Below, piece after piece: positions 35,801 through 45,569 of a DNA stretch of 64,000 nucleotides (positions are counted from its first letter, which is position 1; every line of letters starts with the position of its first letter). Below the pieces are notes generated by a model. It was given only the letters and a program-made list of their open reading frames with translations. It was not told where the DNA came from and made no database searches. The position numbers and the translations under genes are program-made. The stretch is from contig CM076944.1 of assembly GCA_039566865.1 (NCBI GenBank), forward strand, positions 15,708,501 to 15,772,500, written 5' to 3'. The DNA comes from Aurelia coerulea. Its lineage: Eukaryota > Cnidaria > Scyphozoa > Semaeostomeae > Ulmaridae.

Positions 35801-36204
35801 AGAACTCTTGATATATGGTGGAGGCATCCCCACCTCTTAGATTAAAAGCATAAAATCCCTTATGTGTTAAGAAACGGCCTTATGTTTGGGACTTTCATAG
35901 GGGCGACACTTGAGAAATTGCCAGTCCTAGCTTTCACTTGCAATTTCATTGAGCTATTTTGACAGAAATATATTCCGCTTACATAAATGTTTTTACCTTT
36001 AACAGAAAGACGAAAGAAAACTGAACGAGATGTGTTCCATGTAATCAATATTTTCCCTCTATAAACTGCCGCAAAGAAGCATTTTACGATCGAAAACATT
36101 TCATTTTCACTGCTCGATCAGAATTTCGACGGCGTGAGTTTTTGCCTTCCATCCTTCGATTTAGGCAACATTAGTGCGCAGGCGCGCATCGTTTCCGCTC
36201 TGTC
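32843..36204. mobile_element. 3.36-kb inverted-repeat element with ~1-kb arms
   Basis: The left arm 32843-33857 and right arm about 35190-36204 are reverse complements with only a few mismatches (for example a single residue difference between the mirrored 79-codon frames). The ends are GACAGAGCGGAAACGATG and its complement. The 1.33-kb centre (33858-35189) has no recognisable transposase and only short frames. No target duplication is evident outside the ends. It is either a long-TIR transposon without its own gene or a recent inverted duplication. Confidence 0.7.
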
Positions 36205-36235
36205 CGTGACGCGGGGGGGGGGTGTCATTGCAATA

Positions 36236-36566
36236 CTTTATGTTTGTTTGTATGCATGCATGCATGCATGCATGTATGTATGTATGTATGTATGTATGTA
36301 TGTATGTATGTATGTATGTATGTATGTATGTATGTACGTACGTACGTACGTACGTATGTATGTATGTATGTATGCATGTATGTATGTATGTATGTATGTA
36401 TGTATGTATGTATGTATGTATGATAGTAATGACTTGAAAGGCCTTAGTGTGCTAAAAACATCAATTTTTTGTCTATTTCTCGTTCGTTCTTCATCCGCAC
36501 TTATAGTATCCATTGTATGTATGTATGTATGTATGTATGCATGTATGTATGTATGATGTATGTACA
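36236..36566. repeat. (ATGT)n microsatellite, split in two
   Basis: Runs of ATGT with ATGC and ACGT variants at about 36236-36422 and again at 36512-36556. The reading frames rich in M-Y-V-C or I-H-T-Y are translations of this repeat, not genes. The non-repetitive piece between the runs is listed separately. Confidence 0.95.
36427..36512 (+). mobile_element. Penelope-like 3'-end fragment inside the (ATGT)n run
   Basis: Contains 'tgaaaggccttagtgtgctaa' followed by a T-rich stretch and 'cttcatccgcacttatag'. This matches in order the hammerhead-bearing end at 19344-19420 and the hairpin at 42837-42975. The CTGATGA half is missing. Confidence 0.45.
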
Positions 36567-36737
36567 TACCATCAGAGGAATCTTTGCGCTGAATCAACTT
36601 CTGCAAAAAATAGTAAACAGAATGATGTGACGATTCAGTGGTTTGCGAGCAGACAATAATAAAAGAGTAAATTTGGGAGGAAATATCAAGCGACATCCTC
36701 TTAAAAATTCTAGATACTCAATAAATTTCTACCAGCA

Positions 36738-36790
36738 AGACGAGGCTCAAATCCTTGCTGCATGCTATAGAATGCGGAAAGCATAGCATA
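36738..36790 (+). mobile_element. Possible relic end of the 9-bp-duplication foldback family
   Basis: 'gaggctcaaatccttgctg...gaatgcgga' resembles the first 45 bp of the terminal repeat at 23267. No partner end was found downstream. Confidence 0.3.
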
Positions 36791-36799
36791 GGTTTCAAA

Positions 36800-37090
36800 T
36801 TTCCAAATCAGTGTAAACAGGTGGGTTTAAAAAATTCTATGACCTATTTCTTTGAATTGAATAGACCCATTCACAGTAAATCGAACGGGGGATTCGAATC
36901 GAGCTTTCGGGCGCATGCCGTGTGAAATTGTCGATTTCAGATTTGTTTGGTTATCGTTATATTTTGAAGATTTCTTTGCGTAAACAAATTGGAACGCAAT
37001 GAAAACTTAACTGGACCTACCTGAGGATCCAGGGTACGTATCTTTGTTTCCACTCTTTCTAAAATTTCTCAGAAGTGACGAGAAACCTTG
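36800..37090. other. No feature recognised
   Basis: Unremarkable AT-rich sequence without long frames or repeats. Confidence 0.4.
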
Positions 37091-37507
37091 GCAAACACCA
37101 ACGACTCTTTGCTCCTTTCACAAAACCGTTGCCTAGGCCCAGCGACCGCCCCAAACCCTATCGGCCATAAATTCCGTCCAGAGGTAGCCACCCACTCGAT
37201 TTTCAAAATGAAGAGTCTTTATACATCAATGATGATCCTCTGAAATGTCCACACTTCTATCTCTCTTTATTTCTTATAGAATTTCCCCTTGATTTAACTC
37301 TTTCCGTGTTTCCGTGTGAGCTCGTGGTCAGAAGCCGTTGATAGAGAAGTTGGCTTGTAGGAAAGGTTGGTAAAATCCCGTTGAACAGAGACGGGGGAAA
37401 CAAATAGGGGTCACTATGTTACTCAATGAATTTAGCTGAACATTGAAATGAAAAAAGGGCCTCGGCAGCGGTTTTGTGAAAGGAGAAAAGAGTCGTTAGT
37501 GTTTGCG
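37091..37507. mobile_element. MITE-like element, ~50-bp terminal inverted repeats
   Basis: 'caaacaccaacgactcttt' at 37093 and its complement near 37490-37505 extend to about 50 bp ('cctttcacaaaaccg' is shared on both arms). The interior is non-coding. The target duplication was not resolved. Confidence 0.6.
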
Positions 37508-37629
37508 TTCCTCCATTCCTCCATACAGATTGGGTGATTTGAAGGGCCTAAGCTACTCTCATCGTGATTTGACAACGTAATTGTTCAGTTTGCAATTAAT
37601 ATGTAATCACAACTTACTTGTGTTCTTCT

Positions 37630-39357
37630 TTGCTGTTTTATTTGTCAAATTATTTTACATCGATTATGTACATCATCTAGCTTACTATATACAAATGTAC
37701 AAAGTAAACTAATCTAAATCGATGAATATATGATTACATAACTAAATATTTTTACAGTATTTTGATAATCTAACTAAATAAAGAAAACTAGCTCATAGAT
37801 ACATTCTGGAAGGCACTACATTTACAGTGTGGGCCATCCCACTTTCTTATCAAATTTTAAAAACTGTTTAGGTTTTCGGCCGATTTAATTTCATTTGGCA
37901 GTGCATTCCAGATTTGAGGTCCCAGTGATCGAAGGCTATTGGAACCAAAGGTGACTTGATTTGGTCTATAATGCTGTAAGTCATTGGAGTTGCACAATGA
38001 GTACTTAGAAGATTTTATTTTGAAAATATCATGCATGAAAGAGGGGTTTAAATTGTTTTAAAATCTTAAAAACCTTTACACAGAGAACTCTTAGATGGGA
38101 AACATGCATAGTACACCTTTCTGATTTGGAAAGTAATTCGCAATATGAACTAATGAGAAGTACCATACCAGAGGACAATGATCAAAATTTGAATATACAA
38201 AGCTTTGGACAAGGATCTTCTTTTCATTAAAGCCAATATACTGTTTCAGTCTTTTTAAAACATTGAGTTGTGATGCAGCTTTTCTGCAAAATTCAGAGAG
38301 AGGCTTTTCAAAGTTCAGTTTATAATCTAGTTGAACACCTAGCAACTTAACCGTTTCTTCGGATTCGATTCTTCTCCTTGGATGTTGAAAATTTCTCCAC
38401 TTGTATTCGTTTGATCCTTTCTAATAACAAATGCATTGAATATTTCTGCATTAGCTATCATTTGATTTTGTTCTTGCCAAGTCATAGCAATTCCAGCTTC
38501 TTCTTCCAGCACCTCAATCAAATTTGATAGAGTCTTGGAAAAATAACTTAGAGTGGTCGCTCGTTTAATAAACAGAAAAAGATCGTTTATGTAAAAATTG
38601 AATAAAGTGGGGCCCAAAATAGAGCCTTGAGGTACACCTGATAAAATTGTTTGAAAAGAGCTATACGCATTATTGATTATCGCAGACTGCTTCCGCCGTT
38701 TCAGGTAAGAATAAATAAGGACGAGAGCATTTTCACCCAAGCCATAGGCAAATAGTTTGGCAATAACTAAATCATGTGGAATGCTTCTGATAAATCCATA
38801 AGGACAGCTCCTACAATGATATCGTTATCAAGCTTAAATCTAAATTCTTCAAGAATTCTTATTAGGACATGTTGTGTGCCATATGATTTTCTGTAAGCAG
38901 CAATGAAAAGGGAAAGCGTTTCATCTAGGTATGGAATAAGTCGATTTTTCAAAATTTTTTCATAGATTTTGGAGAAAATATTGAGAATACTGACTGGACG
39001 AAAGTTTCGTTCAACGGTACGATTTGCCTCTCCTTTATCTAAAGGACAGACAGCGGCACATTTTCCATTATTTGGAAACCTATAGTTTCGTAGGCTGCAA
39101 TTAATAGCATCTGTTAAAGGGAGTGCGAGCTCGTCTGCAGCTAACAGCACCAGTTTTGGTGGTATTTGATCTTCACCCGTCGATTTCCTACCGTCTAAAG
39201 ACCTTAGTTGTTCCCTGACTAATCTTCTACTTCGTGAAAGGAAAATGAATTGAAATTTATTTCAAGATTTTGAATGATAGCTAAAATACTTGGATGGCTT
39301 TTGTATTTTTTCAAGAATCAACTTAAGGATTTGCCGATCATCATCAGTTGCAACCGT
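37630..39357 (-). pseudogene. LINE C: CR1-like RT, 5' truncated
   Basis: Read from 39357 down: the linker; 'SLDGRKSTGEDQIPPKL' (the usual K..G.D.IP); RT fingers with 'RPVSILNIFSKIYEKIL'; 'GAVLMDLSEAFHMI', where the palm aspartate box reads DLSEAFH; then in a second frame GVPQGSILGPTLFNFYINDL; then 'LGVQLDYKLNFEKPL' and the thumb. The C-terminus in the frame near 37990-37860 has GPQIWNALPNEIKS and, after a frameshift, a C.C..C motif. The YADD box is replaced (the sequence reads LSYFSKTL), so the enzyme is dead. The 5' part is cut off at the pentanucleotide tail of LINE B, which implies that LINE B joined here later. The 3' untranslated region runs to about 37630. Confidence 0.8.
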
Positions 39358-39359
39358 AT

Positions 39360-39523
39360 CTCAGCTCAGCTCAGCTCAGCTCAGCTCAGCTCAGCTCAGC
39401 TCAGCTCAGCTCAGCTCAGCTCAGCTCAGCTCAGCTCAGCTCAGCTCAGCTCAGCTCAGCTCAGCTCAGCTCAGCTCAGCTCAGCTCAGCTCAGCTCAGC
39501 TCAGCTCAGCTCAGCTCAGCTCA
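39360..39523. repeat. (CTCAG)33 pentanucleotide repeat
   Basis: About 33 perfect tandem CTCAG units. Because five is not a multiple of three, all plus-strand frames stay open and spell AQLSS repeats. These are not genes. It sits exactly at the 3' end of the minus-strand LINE B and is best read as its expanded 3' tail. Confidence 0.95.
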
Positions 39524-40469
39524 GTTCAATTTCACTTCAAAATCCATCTAATACATTTATGATTCTACATACCTACCTATCTAATTAACAAAGATAAATT
39601 TAAAATCAAATACAACATATGACATTAAAGAAAACAAAAGATGGTACTTAAAGCTAAATGTAAACAGACTAAATAGGTAAGTATGAAGAGCTATAATGAG
39701 ATTAGGGGAATTTCTTACAAGCTAATCGAAGAAAATTGACTTATCTAGATGTTATTTGAAACTGGTGCAAAACGACACATATAATAAAATGTGAATTATG
39801 GCACAGAAAGTAGATCTTTACGTTGGTTCTGAATGAAGCTTTCGAGTGAGAGTTTCTTAATTCAACAGGGATTTTATTCCAAAGCTTAGCTCCTTTGTAT
39901 TGAATGGAGTTGCGCCCATATTGAAGGGTGTTCTTTCGTGCAAGAAACAAATCACCTTTACAAGCCGGTGTAGTGTTGTACTGATGCATGGATGAATTCA
40001 ATAGGAAAAAGTCATGGAAGTAACTAGATGATGATCTTTTTTCAGTTTCAAAGACAAAAGTGAGAAGTTTAAGCTGAAAGAGATCAGATAGTCTCAGAAG
40101 TTTTAAAGACTTAAAGATTGGAGCAGAAGGAGAAAGAGCAGGCTGAGAAGAAATCATTCGGATTTGTCTCTTCTGAAGTTTGTATAAGACGCAGAAGTAT
40201 TACACTCACACGATAATACCATACTGGGCAAAAGACATAAACAATGAATAAGCAGAGTAACACATCTGGAGACAGGAAGCTCTAACATTTGAAATAACAC
40301 CACGAGTTCTAGCTAGTTTTTTGGAAAATTCCTTCAGATGGAATTTCCAACTAAGATTTTCATCTAAAAGTAGTCCTAAAAATTTAACAAAGGTTGCTCT
40401 TTGAATGGTCTTCATTTTCATCTACTTTATTGTGTATTGAATGGAATATCATGAAGTTTGTTTTGTCTA
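39524..40469 (-). pseudogene. LINE B, part 4: RT thumb, C-terminus and 3' UTR
   Basis: After the mariner-type insertion, coding resumes with 'DKTNFMIFHS' (40464 downward), then 'FLGLLLDENLSWKFHLKEFSKKLAR' split by two phases, and in the next frame a C-terminal domain with 'YNTTPACKGDLFLARKNT', 'YKGAKLWNKIPVELRNS' and a stop at 39741-39743. The 3' untranslated region runs to the GAGCT-repeat tail (minus-strand reading) at 39523. Several frameshifts are present. Confidence 0.8.
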
Positions 40470-41220
40470 CAGGGTGTCCCAAAAGAATTGTGCCCCGTTT
40501 GCCTGAAGATTGCGACAAAACGCAAAAAGATTCTCGCCAAATTTCTGCATGATGTTGCTCTTCGGATATTCAATTAAAGTTTGTTACCATCCCCGTAAAA
40601 ATCCATTGAAAAATGATGGAGCTATGACCTTCAGAAGAACAAATTTCCCTGATGACTGAAACCAGCGGTCGGCCATTTTGTCTTACTATTTTGCAGTGGT
40701 AAGTATCTTCACGTGAGGTAAGAAATAATTTCTGCGAGGTCAGAAATAGTGGAACTCTCTGAGGATTATCAGAATTTTCACGAGAGCTACAGTATTACCC
40801 CGCCACTAAGAAACTGGCTTATAAGAAACTGCAGCCTGCCGGATGGCACCATGGTCTTTGTCATTTTTGGTTTGATATAACATTTATGTTATGTTTAAAA
40901 AAAATGAGTTTCTTAGTGGCGGGGTAATACTGTATGATATTGGAGACAGCTGTTTCATTTTCAATCCATGAAGCTATTTATCGCTGCACAATAGTAAGAC
41001 AAAATGGCCGAGCGCTGGTTTCAGTCATCAGGCAAATTTGGGAGAAATTTGGTCTTCTGAAGGTCATAGCTCCATCATTTTTCAACGGATTTTTACGGGG
41101 ATGGTAGCAAACTTTAATTGAACATCTGAAGAGCACCATCATGCAAAAGTTTGGCGAGAATCTGTGCCGTTTTGTCGCAATCTTCAGACAAACGGGCCAC
41201 AATTTTTTTGGGACACCCTG
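40470..41220. mobile_element. Mariner-type palindromic element (TA-flanked), copy 1
   Basis: Ends CAGGGTGTCCCAAAA...TTTTGGGACACCCTG with TA on both sides (40468-40469 and 41221-41222). The terminal inverted repeats reach about 250 bp. Removing the element with one TA rejoins the LINE B frame as LSLN-V-DKTNF. It has no transposase. A 143-bp element is nested in its centre (40790-40932). A sister copy is at 53583-54179. Confidence 0.88.
40790..40932. mobile_element. 143-bp MITE nested inside the mariner-type copy 1
   Basis: Ends CAGTATTACCCCGCCACTAAGAAACT and its complement, flanked by TA (40788-40789 and 40933-40934). The sister copy at 53583-54179 has the uninterrupted site ('gaaagctatgaaattgg'), proving the insertion and the TA duplication. 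Confidence 0.9.
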
Positions 41221-41222
41221 TA

Positions 41223-42420
41223 CATTAAGAGATAACTTATTGGCATCAAGCCACTTTTTAACCTGTCTGAGTTCAGTATTTACAACTTTACTAATTCATT
41301 TATATCATTACTCTCATAATTTATGTTAGTGTCATCAGCAAATAGGACGAATTTAAGCCTTTTAGATACGTTAGGCAAGTCATTTATATACAATAGGAAG
41401 AGAAGAGGACCTACTACAGACCCATGTGGAGCCCAACAAGAGATTTTGAGTTAAAACCATTTATGCTTACACACTGTTCACAGTCTGAAAGGTATGATTT
41501 AAACCAATCTCTAATTCCATCACAACCTAATTCCATCACAACCTCTAATTCCATAGTGCTTCATCTTAGAAAGTAGGATTTGATGATTGACAGTGTCAAA
41601 GGCTTTTTGAAGGTCGATAAATATGCATCAACCATATCTTTTATTATCTAAGCTATGTCTTATAGTTTCAGTCAAGCTAATTAGAGCATGGTCAATTGAA
41701 TGATTTTCCTGGAAACCAAATTAAAGGTCATACAAAATCTTGTGAACTTCTAGAAATCTAAAAAGACGTTTATACATTGCTCTTTCAAATATCTTACTGA
41801 AAATAGAAAGTAAAGATATTGGGCGGTGCTGGTAATCACCCTTTTTGAATGTGGTAATAACTTTAGCAATTTTGAGCTTGTCTGGAAAAACACCTGACAC
41901 AAATGACTGATTAACCATTTGAGCTAGGAAAGGCGATAAAGAGGGGCCAAGAATTTTGAGCAGTTTAATTGGTATACTGTTTGGCCCAGCAGGCTTAGCT
42001 GGATTCAAGGCCGCAATAAGGTCTTCAATTTCATAATGTGTGACTGAGGAATGAAAGATTGACTTTGCATTTCTGTCTGACATATGGGCAAGAAGTGATT
42101 TCAAGGTTTTGGGGATTCTATCAGTAATGTTTTCAACTACGTTAACAAAGTAATCACTAAAGATATTTGACATCTGCGTTGGATCAGAGGTGATATTCCC
42201 ATCGCTATCTTTGATCTTTTTAACAGAAGAAGAGAAAGAACTTTTCATACTTATAATAGATTTAATACCTGACCATAAAGTTTCATGTTTTGCTTATTGG
42301 TAAGAAAACAATTTTGGAAATAGGCAATTTCATCGTTTTTCAATTTGAATACTACACGATTGCGAAACTTTCTATTTTATAATGATTTCTTGATATCAGT
42401 GTGATCCTTTTTTAATTTTA
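41223..42420 (-). pseudogene. LINE B, part 3: linker, RT fingers and palm
   Basis: The frame 42248 to 41721 holds the linker (SIFHSSVTHYEIEDLIAAL), 'NPAKPAGPNSIPIKLLKIL', 'SGVFPDKLKIAKVITTFKKGD' and HRPISLLSIFSKIFERAMYKR. Below 41721, in changing phases, come [14 protein letters not shown] (palm A), GSVVGPLLFLLYINDLP and the catalytic FADDTN box near 41335, then 'KKWLDANKLSLN' up to the mariner site. The catalytic residues are kept, but frameshifts and a stop break the reading. Upstream of 42248 the linker can be followed in a second phase to about 42420. Confidence 0.82.
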
Positions 42421-42836
42421 CCTTCCATCAAAAGCTTACAAAACGAATTACTAATTACACTACTTATAAAATACTATACCTTACTACTAAAACAATACCA
42501 TTAGGAGCGAAAAACAATGTCTACCTCATGGCAACATGAAACAGAAGATACGAACATAACACTATACGAAACAACTAGAGAAAGAAAAAATAGCACTTGC
42601 CACTTACTAAAAGAGAGATGGTGGTTGTGTGATTTACGGACTTGCTAATCAAATCGGCCAGTTTTTATGGATAAAACGTAGAGTTAAAAGAAGTATATTT
42701 TTATTAAGATCATCTGGAAGATCGTTATCACCATACAATAAAATCTTTAGTAGAACATCATTTGAAAGATTGGTATATCCATGTGGTCGTAATATTGGTA
42801 AAAATTTGTTTTTTTAAAGATAGATACTATAAGAGG
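42421..42836. other. Unassigned sequence within LINE B
   Basis: AT-rich, with a 62-codon plus-strand frame at 42629-42817 lacking recognisable motifs. It replaces most of the endonuclease domain of LINE B. It may be the body of a Penelope-like insertion whose ends form the adjacent hairpin. Confidence 0.3.
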
Positions 42837-42975
42837 CAGATGCAAAAAACGGAAACTTCTCTTAGCACACTGAGGCCTTTCAATCTTATGTTATCATCAG
42901 ACAGTCACACTCTGGTGATAACATAAGATTGAAAGGCCTCAGTGTGCTAAGAAAAGTTTCCGTTTTTTGCATCTG
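42837..42975. mobile_element. Inverted pair of Penelope-like ends (long hairpin)
   Basis: Two ~63-bp arms are reverse complements. Each contains GAAAGGCCTCAGTGTGCTAAG and ends in 'ttttttgcatctg'. The left arm read on the minus strand has CTGATGA before GAAA, the hammerhead-type pair also seen at 19319; the right arm has CTGGTGA. The tail then runs into 'aataaggttattattattgc'. Inverted terminal copies are a known arrangement of Penelope-like elements. Confidence 0.55.
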
Positions 42976-43015
42976 TTTACCTGTATAAATAAGGTTATTA
43001 TTATTGCTAGGCCAA

Positions 43016-43154
43016 CTAGTTCATCAAGACAAAGGGAAAGGCTCCGTATATTTGAATGAAAAATAGAAAGCTCATCATGTGAAGAAGATATGGAAAAAGA
43101 TTTGGAAAACTCTTGCAAAGAAAAGTAGCGAGAGTCAATATTTTGCGGCATCTA
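43016..43154 (-). pseudogene. LINE B, part 2: start of endonuclease domain
   Basis: The frame reads YFSLQEFSKSF.., then LSIFHSNIRSLSLCLDELV, the standard N-terminal strand of the LINE AP-endonuclease (F..NIRSL). It is cut by the inserted sequence from 43015 downward. Confidence 0.75.
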
Positions 43155-43527
43155 CTCTCAAGTACCGAAAAATCGTCCCCCCCGCATATTAATTTTTGAA
43201 AAATTTTCCACCCCCCCCCCACTTTTATTCCAATTGTTGAAAAATAGAAATAATAATGAACATGATTTTTTTAATAATTCCTGCTAAGCAAATGTACTTA
43301 CTGTATTTATTAACTCTATTCTCCTTTGTTTGTCTGACCCGCACGCGAGAAAGATACATAAAATATAAAGTATAAAAAAGATACGTGTTTTACTAAGAAA
43401 ACGAAAAACGACTATTCTCAATTTTTCCACCCCCCCGATTGTTCCAACCCCCCCGATTATTATTATATTGAACCATTTCCAACCCCCCATTTATTCTCAC
43501 CCCCCCCGTTTATTTGGTACTTGAGAG
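43155..43527. mobile_element. 373-bp TA-flanked MITE with poly-C tracts
   Basis: Ends CTCTCAAGTACC...GGTACTTGAGAG, with TA at 43153-43154 and 43528-43529. The interior repeats 'ccacccccccg' four or five times. It is inserted between the PHD-finger part and the endonuclease part of LINE B. Confidence 0.85.
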
Positions 43528-43529
43528 TA

Positions 43530-43935
43530 CCCATCAATAGCATAGTTACCTAGATTTGGCAGATTGGTAAGCCTTGAACATACATCAAACGTTGGTATTG
43601 CGTCATTAAAAGAGGTGGTATCCAAAAGGAAGATATTTACGAAAACATCATCACACACTACAAAAAGGGAACATTTCTTCACGTTCCTTTGCTGAGCATT
43701 TAGCACATAGCCATGGGCTGTCCTTACCCTCCTTAAGTAAGGTGTTACATTCATTTACACTTGTCCCATTGCATTTAATATGATTCCAAAGGTTGCATCT
43801 CATGCAGAATAACCGTCTGAAATTCACTTTCGCATTTTTATGACAAAAACCACATGGATCCTTAGGGGCTTTTGGTTGAGTGAAGAAGATTACTTCCCTC
43901 GTCAGTCCTTGTCACTGGAAACTGTGTTAAAAAAA
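43530..43935 (-). pseudogene. LINE B, part 1: N-terminal PHD-like zinc finger
   Basis: The minus-strand frame from about 43915 encodes CGFCHKNAKVNFRRLFCMRC, then NLWNHIKC and, later, SPWLCAKCS. The order C-x2-C-x11-C-x2-C-x4-H-x2-C...C-x2-C fits a PHD finger (C4HC3). PHD fingers at the N-terminus of ORF2 occur in several invertebrate CR1/L2-like LINEs and may read histone marks during target selection (inference). A double stop follows 'FPFCSV' near 43670. Further down, in another phase, comes a FVNIFLLDT...TNLPNLGNYAIDG segment up to the MITE. Confidence 0.7.
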
Positions 43936-43954
43936 ATTCATTTTCTGCGGAAGA

Positions 43955-45530
43955 ATAATAATAATAATATACATGTTTATACAGGGTAAATACCTTATCA
44001 ATACTAGAAAGTATTGTTATCAACAAGGGACCTGTTAAATTAAAATGTAATAAAAAATAATGATAGTAATCCTAATACAATATAAAACTGATCAAGGTGT
44101 TTACAAGAATATTTACGAGAAACCGTTTCCACAAGAATGTCCTATTTAAAGGGAATCAGGTTTAATCATAGTACTCCTCCAGTCTTGATCTAAATAGAAC
44201 AATAGAGTTCAAGGAACGAATCTCCAAGGGAAGTTCGTTGTAACAGCGAGGTCCTTGAAACCAAAACGATTTTCTTTCAGCTTCAGTTCTCAGTAGTGGC
44301 AGACGAAGAGACGCGTCATTATTTCTTGTCTCATGGTTGTGACTTATTTGCTCCGCGTATGATGAAAACGCTGGGATACTTGTTCCTTGTAGGCATTTGA
44401 AGATTAGACATGCAGCTTTCAATTTCTTTTGGTTGAGGATACTGCAGAATCTGTTCTCTCTATTTTGATTTGCTTGATAGTAAATAATCTTTTGTGCCTT
44501 TTCCTGGAGCTTTTCAAACTTCTGCGTCATTGTATCCGATATCTTAAGCACTGGTGTTGAACAGTATAGTATTGTTGGCAATACATGTGCACTGTACACC
44601 GATTTTGCAGCTAACATCGGCAGCATTACCAGGCTCTTCATTGGGAGTGGAATTCCATATCCCAGCGCGGTGACCATGCCATTCGCTTCTTTTGTATCTG
44701 AAAGGTTGCAAGGTTTTACACCGCTAGACTTTTCTACAATATTGATATAATGATCGTTAAAGATCTCCGTCAGCTCTCTGTCTTCGGTGATGATTGCATT
44801 ATTTTTAACTAAGGAGATATCACTACCCGCCAAGCCTCCTTTGTTAGAGAGGAAATGTTTGACAAGGTTCCAGAAAGCATTTTTCGATACCAGTGCATTT
44901 TCTGTTGCTTCTTTTAAATGCTGTTTAATTGCCTTTTTTCTCAAGGAAACACCTTTGTTTCTCTGTCTTTTAAACTTTAGTTTATTTTCTTCTGTAGGAT
45001 TTTGGTTACGTTTCTTCTTCAGTCTCGTTCTGGTATAAATTCCCTTTTTTAGCTCTCGAGTCATGAACAGAGCTGGATTCTGGGGGCCGATAGATACTGT
45101 AGACAATATTTTTGCTCACTATCAGTTCAGAGCACAAGAGTTCAAGAGAAGGAGTCTCTAAAACTGGAACTCGATTGCAGACAACATCCTTCCTACCATA
45201 CAGCATAAATCCCCCACCAAATTCGTTCCTATCACGACGTACACGTTTTTGGTAGTTATTCACAAGAAAAGTTTCAGTTTTGAAATCAGAATTTTTTTGG
45301 TTTCCTCTATAACCAAAACATCAGGTAAGCATCTCTCCACAAGTATCCTCAAATCAATAATCTTATTTCTAAAACTATTGATATTCAAGAAAACTATGAG
45401 TGGGTGGTTATGATACTCTGGTCTGAGGCTAAAGAGTTTGTCGATATCGCATGGATCATTTGATTCCGAAGAAATATCTGTATAAGTAGGCGATTTAGAC
45501 TACGATCTGGTCTACTTCTTCATTTAGCAT
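43955..45530 (-). pseudogene. LINE D ORF2: endonuclease remnant, linker, C-terminus; RT core deleted
   Basis: From 45530 downward: 'IVFLNINSFRNKIIDLR' and 'CLPDVLVIEETK' (endonuclease start, E catalytic region), NEFGGGFMLYGRKDVVCNRV and 'YSIYRPPESS', after which most of the domain is lost. The 314-codon frame 45106-44162 then gives the linker (KNAFWNLVKHFLSN, 'FNDHYINIVEKSSGVK') fused after 'DTKEA' directly to thumb sequence (AAKSVYSAHVLPTILYCSTP), so motifs A to D including YADD are deleted. It ends with 'FWFQGPRCYNELPLEIRSLN'. The deletion keeps the frame open, hence the long apparent ORF. The 3' UTR ends with an ATT-repeat tail near 43960. Confidence 0.8.
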
Positions 45531-45569
45531 CGGCAATTGTGATTTGCGTTCATAAGGAGGCCCACGACT

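Noticed and set aside
32948..36099. Mirrored 79- and 71-codon ORFs as a duplicated gene pair
   Set aside because: They are explained by the inverted arms at 32843-36204, with no recognisable domain or codon bias.
36134..36696. ORFs rich in MYVC (plus) or IHTY (minus) as proteins
   Set aside because: They are translations of the (ATGT)n tract.
39274..39588. Three overlapping AQLSS-repeat ORFs as an antigen-like or antifreeze-like protein
   Set aside because: All plus-strand frames of a perfect pentanucleotide are open; there is no start context or independent coding signal.
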